Assembly (NCBI GenBank): GCA_029237695.1
Contig: CM055279.1
Location: 3,124,823-3,188,822 of the forward strand
Direction of reading: 5' to 3'
DNA: 64,000 nt
Source: Conchocele bisecta
Taxonomy: Eukaryota > Mollusca > Bivalvia > Lucinida > Thyasiridae
Below are positions 40,701 through 52,700 of this stretch, piece by piece (position 1 is the stretch's first letter; every line of letters begins with the position of its first letter). The notes beneath the pieces were generated by a model. That model was not told the DNA's origin, did not search any database, and saw nothing but the letters and a program-made list of their open reading frames with translations. Position numbers and translations under genes: made by a program.

Positions 40701-43700
40701 GAAACTCTTCTGTCCTCCACTGAATCCCCAGTTGGTTGATTGGCTAGCTGGCTGGCTGGCTGGCTGGCTGGTTGGCAGGGCTTCAGATAAGGAATTAATA
40801 ATTGATTATTGTCAATCAATCATTTCTGAAGCAATTGGGTATTTTAAAATTTGAATTGGGTAAACTAAAATCACACTACTGTTTACAGACAGCACTTATT
40901 GAATAGTTTGCTTCGAAATGTAAACATGTCTTGGCATTTCATCGAGACGATTCAAATGAGTGGTAACAACATATACAGTTAGCGTGGCCTAGTGGATAAG
41001 GCATTCACCTCGCAACTGTGGAGTTGAAGGTTCGAACCTCTGCTCTGGCTGATTGGGCTGAGCCGCCAGTTAGTTAAATAAATAAATGGTACCGATTGCC
41101 TACCTGTCTGATGCCTGGCATACACGATAGGAATTGGGAAGTATTGATGTTCAGAGATTAGAGTATCTGATAAGTCAAAACTGGCTAGCTCTGTCAATAG
41201 GGGAGGCACTATAATAACAAGAGCTGTAGGAGAACAGCATAGATCGACTACGAGGGTTGTCGATGTACACATAGCTTGACAAACAAGGTGGCCGCGGCCT
41301 GCATAAAAACCTTAACCAAGGTCGACTAAAAACCTTAACCAAGGGAAATTAAGTAAGTAATTCAAGGTTAAATGTAGGTCAATGTCAGATATAGGTCAGG
41401 GGTTATTGATGTACATCACTAGGGGATGAAGTTTTCCAAGTATGGTTGCTGTAGGCCCAGGAGTATTCCATATACAAGCTTGACTAAAAACCTTAACCAA
41501 GGGAAAATAACTAAGTAATCCAAGGGTAAAAGTAGGTCAAGGTAAAATATAGGTCAGGGATTATTGGTGTACATCACTAGGAGATGAAGTTGTCCAAGTA
41601 TGGTTGTTGAATGCCCAGGAGTATTCCATATACAAGCTTGACAATAAACCTTAACCAAGTTCGAGTACACACCTTAACCAAGGGTAAATAACTAAATAAT
41701 TCAAGGTTAAATGTAATGGGGGTAAAATATAGGTCAGGGGTTATTGATGTACATCCCTATGAGAAAAAGTTATCCAAGCATGGTGTATGTATGCACAATA
41801 GTATTCCATATACCAGCTTGACTAAAAACTGTAACCAAGGTTGACTAAAAACCTTAACCAAGGAGAATTAACTAAGTAATTCAAGAGGAAATGTAGGTCA
41901 ATGTCAAATATAGATCAGGGGTTATTGGTGTACATCCCTATGAGAAAAGGTTGTCCACGTATGGTGTCTGTATGTACAATAGTATTCCATCTACAAGCTT
42001 GACTAAAAACCGTAACCAAGGTTGAGTAAAAACCTTAACCAATGGGAATTAAGTAAGTAATTCAAGGTTAAACGTAGGTTAAGGTCAAATATAGGTCAGG
42101 GATTGTTGATGTACATCACTAGGAGATGAAGTTGTCCAAGTATCTACAAGTATCTACAAGCTTGACTAAAAAGTAATTGAAGAGGAAATGTAGGTCAAGG
42201 TCAAATACAGATCAGGGGTTATTGATGTACATCCCTATGAGAAAAGGTTGTCCAAGCATGGTGTATGTATGCACAATAGTATTTCATGTACAAGCTTGAC
42301 TAAAAACCTTAACCAAGGTTGACTAAAAACTTTAACCAATGGGAATTAACTAAGTAATTCAAGGTTAAATGTAGGTCAAGGTCAGGGGTTGTTGATGTAC
42401 ATCACTAGGAGATGAGGTTGTACAAGTATGGTTGGTGTAGGGCCAGGAGTATTCCATCTACAAGCTGGACTAAAAACCTTAACCAAGGGGAATTACGTAA
42501 GTAATTCAAGAGGAAATGTAGGTCAAGGTCAAATATAGATCAGGGGTTATTGATGTACATCCCTATGAGAAAAGGTTGTCCACGTATGGTGTCAGTATGA
42601 GTAGTATAAGACAAAGATATTGTAGAAATAAGGTGTCTGTATGGTTGACAGATAGTGTGAAACGAATCAAAACACCAACATTTATTAATGTAATTTAAGC
42701 GAAAAAGTAGGTCAAGTTCACATGAAGTTCACTAACATACAGCAGCTTGCACCGAGTAGCCCATACAATGGATATGGTGTAGACCTATGGTGGCTGTATG
42801 GGAAACATATACAATGTAGGGTGAAACAGAATAAAACACGAGTACTCAATGTTGAAAATGACTAAGTAATTTAAGCGAAAAAGTAGGTCAGTCACATGAA
42901 TGTCTCTGATATATAGCAGTTTGAACCGACTGCCACAAAACAGATATGTAGAAATCTGGTGGCGGTAGGAGCGACCAACTGGATGAAACTACAGAAATGA
43001 ATGTAACAATATACAGCAGGTGTGTAATAATAATGCGTACTTACACGTAGCTACATGTCTTAACCCTTACACCGCTATCTTAATGTTTTGTCGTCTGCTG
43101 TTTATTTTATATTTTCCATTGTTATCATCAAACACACGATTTGACAACACTTTAGAATAATTTACAACATGCTTTAACAGCACTTCAGAATCATTTCCAT
43201 TGTAAATAATTCTGAAGTGTTGTCAAACCATGTTTTTATTGAGAAATAAGGCAAGATATAAAAGTAACAGCAGACGACAATTGTTATGTCTAGCGGTCTA
43301 ATAAATAACCTTTACACCGCTATCTTAATTTTTTGTCGTTTGCTGTTTACTTTATATTTTCCATTTTTATCATCAAAAACATGCTTTGACAGCACTTTAG
43401 AATAATTTACAACATGCTCAGAATTATTTCCATTGGAAATGATTCTGAAGTGCTGTCAAACCATGTTTTTATTGAGAACTAAGGCAAAATATAAAAGCAA
43501 CAGCAGACGACAATTTTTATGTCTAGCGGTCTAAGGGTTAACCCTTACACCGTTATCTTAATTTTGTATCGTCTGCTGTTTATTTTCTATTTTCCATTGT
43601 TATCATCAAAAACATGCTTTGACAGTACTTTAGAATAATTTACAACATGCTTTGACAGCACTTCAGAATCATTTCCATTGGAAATGATTCTGTTGAAGTG

Positions 43701-46700
43701 CTGTCAAACCATGTTTTTATTGAGAAATAACGCAATATATAACAGTAACAGCAGACGGCAATTGTTGTGTGTAACGGTCTAAGGGTTGTGGGTTCAAACC
43801 TACATGTACCTAAGGCATACATTTGTTATACCTTTAACTTAGTTAGGAGTTATATGTTCCTACCGCTGAATCCTGTCATTGTATTGATTGAATGGCAAAC
43901 TTATTTTTTAGGGATCAATCATCGGTATATATACAGTGGAACCTCTCTAAACCGTACACCCTGGGAGATCCCCAGGATGTCCGGCTTAGAGAGATTTCAC
44001 TGTAAATCAGGCATTTGATCAGTGTGAGCCATAGTTGTGTGCTATGCGATGGAGAACAGATATTATCACCCGAGATAAATGACCAAAAAATAAGATCACA
44101 GGTGTTTTCTTGGTGTCCGGTTTAGAGTTCGTTCCACTGTACCTTTAAGCAATGCATATATAACATATTAACAATACCCTGTGATTATAACACACTCCGA
44201 TGTCATGCCCAAAAGCAAGCAGTTTGATTGGGTGAGCCTGCGCTGTGCTAAGGTGCAATAACTCAAACAGCTTGCTTTGAAGTACACAATGACAGCCCCC
44301 TGACATTGGAGAATCACACGTGTAACCCATTATATGATGACTATGCACAAAAGCTTATACATGCTTAGTACCATTTTCATACGAAAAATTAAAATAATTC
44401 ACTTAACTATCCACGAAAGTATAAGTTGTTGCCACTCATTGGAACCGTCTCGTTGAGACGGTTCAAATGAGTGGTCACAACATACACTTTCGATTTTTCG
44501 AATAAAAATAAGAAAAATAGCAAAATTAGGTCAAGTTGTTTATACCCCATATATGGGTATTCAACATGAAATGTTATAATGTAGTTTAAGTTTGCATGCC
44601 AATACTAGGAAGCGGTTATCTAGGACCTGAAATGTATTGTCCAATCAATGACGCACATGCATATTATCTAAACTGCATATTAGATAAGAAACGATCAGGA
44701 CAAAGAAGTACAAACCAGGAACAAACAGAACGTGTCAACTCGCTACTGAATTAACACTCACCTATTTCTCGATGAAAACGTTTTTGACAGACGATTTGAT
44801 ACAGAATTGCAGATTATATTCAACAGGAATTATCAGGTATTTAACTCTTTTCACCCCTAAGCAATTGGAATCGATTTGTATATGTTAATTTTCCAACCAA
44901 TTCAATTGTCACAAAATAGTTTTCAGACTTTATGAAAAGGGGGTGTTTTTGTCTTCAAAGGTATGAAACTTACTTGCAAAAGGTGCAGATCCTGATGAGC
45001 CGCTCATCTGGATCTACACTATTTGCAAACACCGCTATAGAAGTATGTAGTGTTGAAATGTTAACTTCACATTGGTCTAATACCAGAGCTCCAGATAAGC
45101 TGCGTATTTGCTTAAATATCCATTTAAATTTGCCAAAACCCCAATTGAAATCAGAAGTAGCGAGTATCAAAAAGCAATAACAATTTTGTGGTACCTTTAT
45201 CATGCTGCACAAAACAATAAACATACCACAAATATAGCATATTTTTCTTATTTTCCATGAAAACACATCTTGGTATTTCATTAGAATTGTGATATGTCAA
45301 GACATGTTTTCATTTCGAAGAAAACTATTCAATAATTGCAGTCTGTTGATGTGTAAACAGTAGGTGATTTTATTTTACCCAATTAAAATTTTGAAATACC
45401 CAATTGCTCAGAAATGATGGAGTGAAAATAATCAATTACTAATTCCTTATCTGGAGCCCTGTAATACCAGTGTTTTTTTCACTTTTGGGGGAAGGGGGTC
45501 ACTCAGTGCTTTTTCGAAGGGGTAAAAATGTAATGCAAGCAACACAGAGGTCATACCAGTTATCCGGACAATCAGTTTATCGGACAAATGAAAATACCTG
45601 TTAATTAAGCGCATTCATTTGATCCGATTTTGCAACGAACACATCTAGATCACTCAGGTGCTTGCTGTTTCCATCCATGCCAGTGTTGAGAATATATCGC
45701 CAAGGTAAACATTTTGGTAAAATTGACTGAAAACATTCCTCAACGCTGTCCACAAGTTGTTTACAACAACAAAAGTCGCGCGGGGTCTTGCAATCGAGTT
45801 AATGTTAATTTTGGGGCAATTTTACGACTGATGTTCTGACCCGATTTTAAGTGAGAAAGATGGCACATTTTGCTATATAGTTGACATGCATTGATAAAGC
45901 AAGAACCGAGGATTGTTCGGTGAAAATGTTATGCCCGTAGCTGCTATTACCAGAAAAATATCGTAAAAAAACTGCCATTTTTGTCTGATAATCTAGAGGA
46001 TCCCTGTAGGGGATTTTTCTGCAGTCATAATGGCATATATAGGGGAACCTCTCTAAACCGAACACCAAGAAAACACATGTGATCTCATTTTTTATGTGTT
46101 TCTTGGTCATTTATAGCTTGTGATAATGCCTGTTCGTGATCGCATAGTACACACCTATTGCTCAGAATAATCAAAATGCTTGATTTGCAGTGAAACCTCT
46201 CTAAACCGGACACCATGGGACCTCCCAGGGTGTCCGGTTTAGAGGGGTGTCACTGTATTATCAAATAAACTGTTAAATACAGTCAAACCTGTGCTACAGG
46301 TCACCTCCTAATAGCAAGTACCTGACTATAGCAGCCTACTTCTGTTATCCCAATTATTCAATTACTACATAAATGAACACCTGTGAACAAAGGCCAATTT
46401 TGTCTCGTCCCATACACAGACGGGACCACAATTTAAAGTCTCATCCAACAGACCAGTGGGATGGAAATACTACGAAAGTATTTTTCGATGCCATATGCGA
46501 GGTTTGAACCCACAACCTCCGGATTGGAAGTCAGGTGTTCTAACCCCTAGGCCAAAACTCATCCCTAATATTTGGGTGAAACATGCTGAACAATTGCAAA
46601 ATCAGACATTGACGCTAATGCAATTATGACATAGTTATGGGTTTAACTATTTTCTAGGACAAAGTCAACAACTCCAACATCCAGCTAATTCTAAATTTAA

Positions 46701-49700
46701 TAATGTTCTAAATCTAAATACATGTACAAGTGTACAATTCTGTCGTGACCGTATAGTTTTTGCTATCATACTTAGAATAAATATATTTTAGAATTTAGTG
46801 TTATTTCACAGAGCCCGACCTAAAATGTCTTATTTAAAATATAACTATAACTATTGTAACCATGTTCCAAGTGTTCTCAATGACTGTCAAAATGGCTCTG
46901 CTCCCAGATACTTCCAAACTGAATATTATATCCACCTTGGATTAAAGACGCAATTGCTTAACGGCCGCCTCCGGAACTGTCATTTTATCGTCCTGTAGCC
47001 AATCAAGATATAATTTACCAAAGTGATCATTATAGTCAGGGTCCTTGTGTACCTAAAACTATATCCCGTGAGAATCACTTGGCAAAAGCGATTTTTTTAT
47101 TTGAATGTTATAATTAGGGTATCAGTAAACGGAAAATGTATGGTGGCAATTTTACTTTTGGGTTTTTCAAAATGGCCGCCATCCGAAATGGTTTTTGCTC
47201 GTATATCAGTTTGCGAGGCTCACAAGGGGTTTGCTGTGGTGTCTATAACCATGAATTCAGGGTCAGTGAACACGACAAGAGCATTAATTATACTATTGGA
47301 CAATTCTGAAGTCACAGCCATTTTTTATTTCAAAATGGCCGCCAAAATGGCCGCCATCCAACGTCGTTTTTTTTGCTCATATTTTGGTTTGTGAGACGTG
47401 TAAAGCCCTAATTTTGGGGTTTGTACCTATGTGGAGGTTCTCCATTTGTGGATCAGAAGCCACTTGTAAACATTGTGTCCATGATGGCTATACCAGACGC
47501 TATCAAGAACGACATTCTTGAGAGGGACGAAAAAGGACAAGCTCGATATGAGGAGTTTGTGACGCAGATAATGATAGATGGCTCCCCTTCGTCTCTTTGG
47601 GATCGAGTTGAAAAACTAAAGTTGAAGACCTACAGCACTTGGATGAAGAAGGCCACCATTACTGTTGGCAACAAAGTTGTTAAACTCCGTGAGGATCGAC
47701 AACTTCTTGCTCGGTACTTGGTCATCCAGCAGTCACGCCCACAACTAGTTGATAAACTAGCGGAGACCATAGGAAATTATGAGATGGCCGTAACACCAAG
47801 ATCACTCTTCGCCACAGATGGAACACTGTTGATTCCCAGTGATAAGAGTTAATTCATGAAGGAAATCGAGCAGTACTCCCGACAAGCATGTGGTGATGAC
47901 CTGCAAATCGCAGTGTCTGGCGGCGATGATTCCAGAGAAGAAGCAGAACCCGAGATAGACGACCAACCTGTCAGCGATGATTCACAGTTAGACATGGAAC
48001 ATACGACAGAGGGAATGGCAGAACAAGCAGTTCTCAGTGAGATGGACAGACAGTCAAACGATCAAGGCTCGATCATTAGAGACAGAGTCATCATTATTGA
48101 TGGACAAGCTGTCGTGCAGAGTATGACGAAACTCACAGGAATGGGCACAATATGTGCCCTGGGGGACGCCTTCGTAAAGCGAATCGATGAAATGACGAGG
48201 AGGTATGCAGAAGGCAGGGTGATATTCGACAGATATATCACCGGGTCGTTGAAGGAAAAAACACGAGCCAAGAGAGCCGGTTCTACACAGCCAGTCAAGT
48301 TCATCATACAAGGTCAAATGAGCATTCGCAATGTATCGATGAAGATGCTACTCTCCCATACAGACACAAAGAGCCAACTTACCGAATACTTTGGGAAACG
48401 GTTGCTGGATCATTTTGCAGGGAGCAACAAAGGGTTTGTTGTTGTTTATGGAACATCAACATGGAGCAACAAAGAGGGTGTTTTTGATCCAGATCTATCG
48501 ATGCATACTCACGAGGAGGCAGATACTCAAATTCCTCTTCATGTCATTGATGCCGCAGCACAGAGCACATCGATAAGAGACATTTATGTGTGGTCCCCAG
48601 ACACAGATGTCTTTCTGTTGCTTATAGACCTTGTTGCAATTTGTACAGTACAAGGTAATGTGAAGTTGTTGACTGGCAGAGGGAAATTCTACCGAACAAT
48701 TGACGTCAAGGAAAGATGTGTTGTCATTGGGTCAGAGAGGTCTAAAGCATTGATTGGACTACATAACTTCACGGGCGCAGATTGGGGTGGGAAATTCTTC
48801 AATATTTCCAAGAAGACGTGGATTACAAAGTTTCTGGTATTGACACCAACAGACGATATCGTTGGGACATTTCAGAGATTTGGATCTGTGGATACTCCAG
48901 ACGAACTTGCACTAAAGAACATGGAGAGGTTTGTTTGCAAAGTGTACTCCAGCAAAAATTCATGCGTCACAGTAAGCGACCTCCGATGGGAACTTTTCAA
49001 GACGAAAAACTTTGAAGGAGAAAAACTGCCGCCAACACAGAACACTCTCAAGCCACACATCCAGAGAGTGAACTTTATGTCTAAGCGGGACAAATCGTAC
49101 AAAAAGCCAAGACCAACCATCCCTCACCCGAAGGACAATGGATGGGAACAGAAAGCTCACGGGAAGCTCGAGCCTGTGAGGTGCCTCGACAAGCCAGCCC
49201 CACAAGCAGTGATGGAGCTTGTCAAGTGTGGCTGTAAAGGGTCATGTGGTGGGAAGGCCAATTGCTCATGTCACAAAAATGGTCTTTCTTGCACTGCACT
49301 ATGCAAATGCGCAGACTGTGAAAATATGCCTGACTACAGGATCGTTCTTAATGAGGACCTGTGACAAAGATTGCCATGAAGCCAATGTGCATTATATCGT
49401 AACATGCGTGACATAGCATGCCGAAAAACACTATTATGATAACTATGTTCAGATAATATACTCACCTGGTTCTATGCTCATGTTTCTGTGGTTAAGATGA
49501 ATAGTGTTGAAATTAAAGGGCAATTAAACCCCAAAGTTAAGTTGGATTACAAAAATAGAAAATGCTGCAATGTCCATTAACCATGCAGTAACTCGGGGAT
49601 GAGTTGTCGAAGGTTCATGTTAGAGAAAAATTTTGAACCCCCCCTAACGTGAACACTAGCAGTGCCCATCGGCCTGCTAGAAGAATCGCTCATTGACACT

Positions 49701-52700
49701 GGCAGTGCCCACCGGCCTGCTAGAGAACAACTAAACGACACTGACAGTGCCCAACGGCCTGTTAGAGAACGACTACGTGACACTAGCAGTGCCCATCGGC
49801 CTGCTAGAGAATCGTTCATTTATACTGGCAGTGCCCACCGGCCTGCTATAGAACAACTACGCGACACTGAAAGTGCCCAACGGCCTGTTAGAAAACGACT
49901 ACGTGACACTAGCAGTGCCCATCGGCCTGCTAGAGAATCGCTCATTGACACTGGCAGTGCCCACCGGCCTGCTAGAGAACAAGTGCGCGACACTGACAGT
50001 GCCCAACGGCCTGTTAGAGAAACACTATGTGACACTGGCAGTCTCCGACCACCTGCTAGAGAACAACTATATGAAACTTGCTAGAGAACCGCTTATTGAC
50101 ACTGACAGTGCCCACCGGCCTGTGAGAGAACCATTACGTGACAATGGCAGTGCACATCCGCCTGCTAGGGAACCGCTTATTGATACTGGCAGTGCCCACC
50201 GGCCTGCTAGAGAACAACTACGCGACACTGACTTTGTGTTATCCAGATTTGGTAAAGACACATAATGCACAGCGTAATCAGAAGCTAGCAATACATAGTT
50301 AAATGAAGAATTGTTTATATTGTATCTGTCTTCATTACATTGCCAATACATGAAACTAAACATGAAAACATAGGCATATACCCCAAAATTAGGGCTTTAC
50401 ACGTCTCAGAAACCAAAATATGAGTAAAAACGACATTGGATGGCGTCCATTTTGGCGGCCATTTTGAAATAAAAAATGCCTGTGACTTAAGAATTGTCCA
50501 ATAGTATAATTAATGCTCTTGTCATGTTCACTGACTTTGAATTCATGGTTATAGACACCACAACAAACCCCTTGTGAGCCTCGCAAACTGAGATATGAGC
50601 AAAAACCATTTCGGATGGCGGCCATTTTGAAAAACCCAAAAGTAAAATTGCCACCATACATTTTCTGTTTACTGATACCCTAATGATAACATTCAAATAA
50701 AAAAATTGCTTTTGGCAAGTGATTCTCACGGGATGACACGAGGAACCCGACTATTAGGGAACTTATCCATTATATCAAACATCCGATATTGACAGTTTTT
50801 AATCTACATTAATACCACTGGGCACCTGATCAACCAGAGTTTCCAATTTACTCCGAACCCGATCACTTAATCTGGACAATAGTATTGTCTGGCAACTTAG
50901 GAGATTTATTTTTCCAGAACTGCGTCGCAATCGACCTACTTAATATAACATCCTTGTCGAAGTATTTTAGAGGCTTACATGATATTTGCATAGCTGCTAT
51001 CAGAGAGGCGATTCCTTTACTTATCGGTCAGATTGCTGTACAATACAATCGAATGCCCGTATGCGTCCACACGGACAGACAAATGCATATGTACACACGG
51101 ACGAACTAACGTACTTGTTCAGAGACAATTACGTTATACAATGTATCACGATCAATCCATATTCGAAAACTATTGTCGCCGCCGTTTCGTTGGTTGAACA
51201 ACGTCATGTGACACGTTACCAAATGAAGTCAGTGAAATGTTGTATCACGATCAATCCATATTCCAAAACTATTGTCACCGACATTTCATTGGTTGAACAA
51301 CGTCATGTGACATGTTATCAAGTGACGTCAGTGAAATGTTGCCGTGACTGGAGAAATGAGGCTTATTGGATTTGTGACCAGTGTAGCTCCTGATCATATA
51401 GCACACTCATCTAACTTGATAACGATCTATATTACTTTACTTGTTAGAAGATGGAAGATGTTCATCACTGATGGAATGGATCTGCTCTGGTCACAAAACC
51501 CCATTTCTCCAGTCACAGCCACAAATGAAGAAACGCGAACAATGAAAATAAAATTATATTTGCCAAATCTGTAACATAAAATGTTACCTGATAAACCATC
51601 AAGTTTACATCTTTTAAAAGCCATATGCGGCCAAAATTATCAATGTATCCCAATTATGTTTCATTTTAGAAGTAGTTTTATGACACGTGGTAAAAACTTA
51701 TATGACGTTTTAGATCAATGACGTGGAAATTACCACGTTTTTATCAACGGCGTATACAAGGGGTGTTGATCCGGACAAGTCCTATAGATTTGTCATCTTT
51801 GATCGCATGTCAACCAAATTTGGATATCTCGTAGCCTAGCCAAGTTTCTCCCACTAGGCCAAGACAAAGTATGAAAATAATTTTTATGGCTCGTGTTGCA
51901 GTTGCTAATGGAACGTTATGTTTTGGACTGTGGCCCAAGTAACGTAATTTCGTATGAATAATTTTCAAATAAGGCAGAGTGAGGCGTTTCCCTGTTGTTT
52001 GCTGCTGTCTGAAATAATTTTGGGGAATAATAGCGACATTATTTAACATTTCGTATGCGACGACATATTTTAAAGTAGACAGTAGGCCGCTTATATAACA
52101 TTAACTTTGTGACAAAACACGATACCGGGCAGATTTGGTAGCATGATACCTTATAATTGTCGCCGTGTGTCTTTCTTGAGGATCGCATTACCATCGCCTG
52201 ATCTACATTATTATGCAGTCAAGTGATAAACTGATGATTTGATACTACACAAGCACTTTCGACTACAAAAGCACGTTTATGACCATCACATTTCCAATTA
52301 ATATGTTGATGCATTTATTTTAAATTCAATACAAACCCCGGATATTTATTTCATTATATAGCTGCGTGTCTACCTCTATTTATGATAAAATGAGTGCCAT
52401 TAAATGGCATATCATTCGCTAAGTACTGGATATAATTGTTCAAATGTCTCAATTTACCAAGATAATAGATGGTAATATCGTTGGCATACACTATATGTTG
52501 TTCATATTTAAGATTATTTAGGAATCAAGGTGCAGTGTAAGCGAAGACTTCGCTGATATGTAGCCAGTTAAATTATGCGTTTTGAATTCATAAGGACAAC
52601 CGACGAAAAAGAGTAAACATGTCAAAGAACGACAGTTAGGCGACAATGTACAGCGCCAGAAGCATTTCTGAAGCATTTCTAAGTCATGGATGCTGCGAGG

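Larger units (their letters stand above)
47033..50753 (+). mobile_element. 3.7-kb DNA transposon, ~390-bp TIRs, TTA target duplication
   Basis: The two ends are long inverted repeats (47033-47431 and 50369-50753). The terminal bases are TAGTC...GACTA, flanked on both sides by TTA. The right arm lacks ~12 bp present in the left. The arms share GTGAGAATCACTTG, TTTTTCAAAATGGCCGCC and GTAAAGCCCTAATTTTGGGG. Inside are a nuclease/CXC gene broken by one stop and a 42-bp array. A 3-bp TTA/TWA duplication is known for PIF/Harbinger elements, but I see no DDE transposase, so the superfamily is open. It sits in SFI1's 21 kb intron, opposite strand. Confidence 0.88.

Noticed and set aside
40980..41053. 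A true tRNA gene
   Set aside because: A and B boxes are present, but no full acceptor stem or clear anticodon arm could be drawn. SINE heads with the same boxes occur elsewhere in the window.
47023..47394. 123-codon frame in the left TIR
   Set aside because: The similar frame in the right TIR is due to the inverted repeat itself. It is not linked to the nuclease gene and has a low-complexity product.
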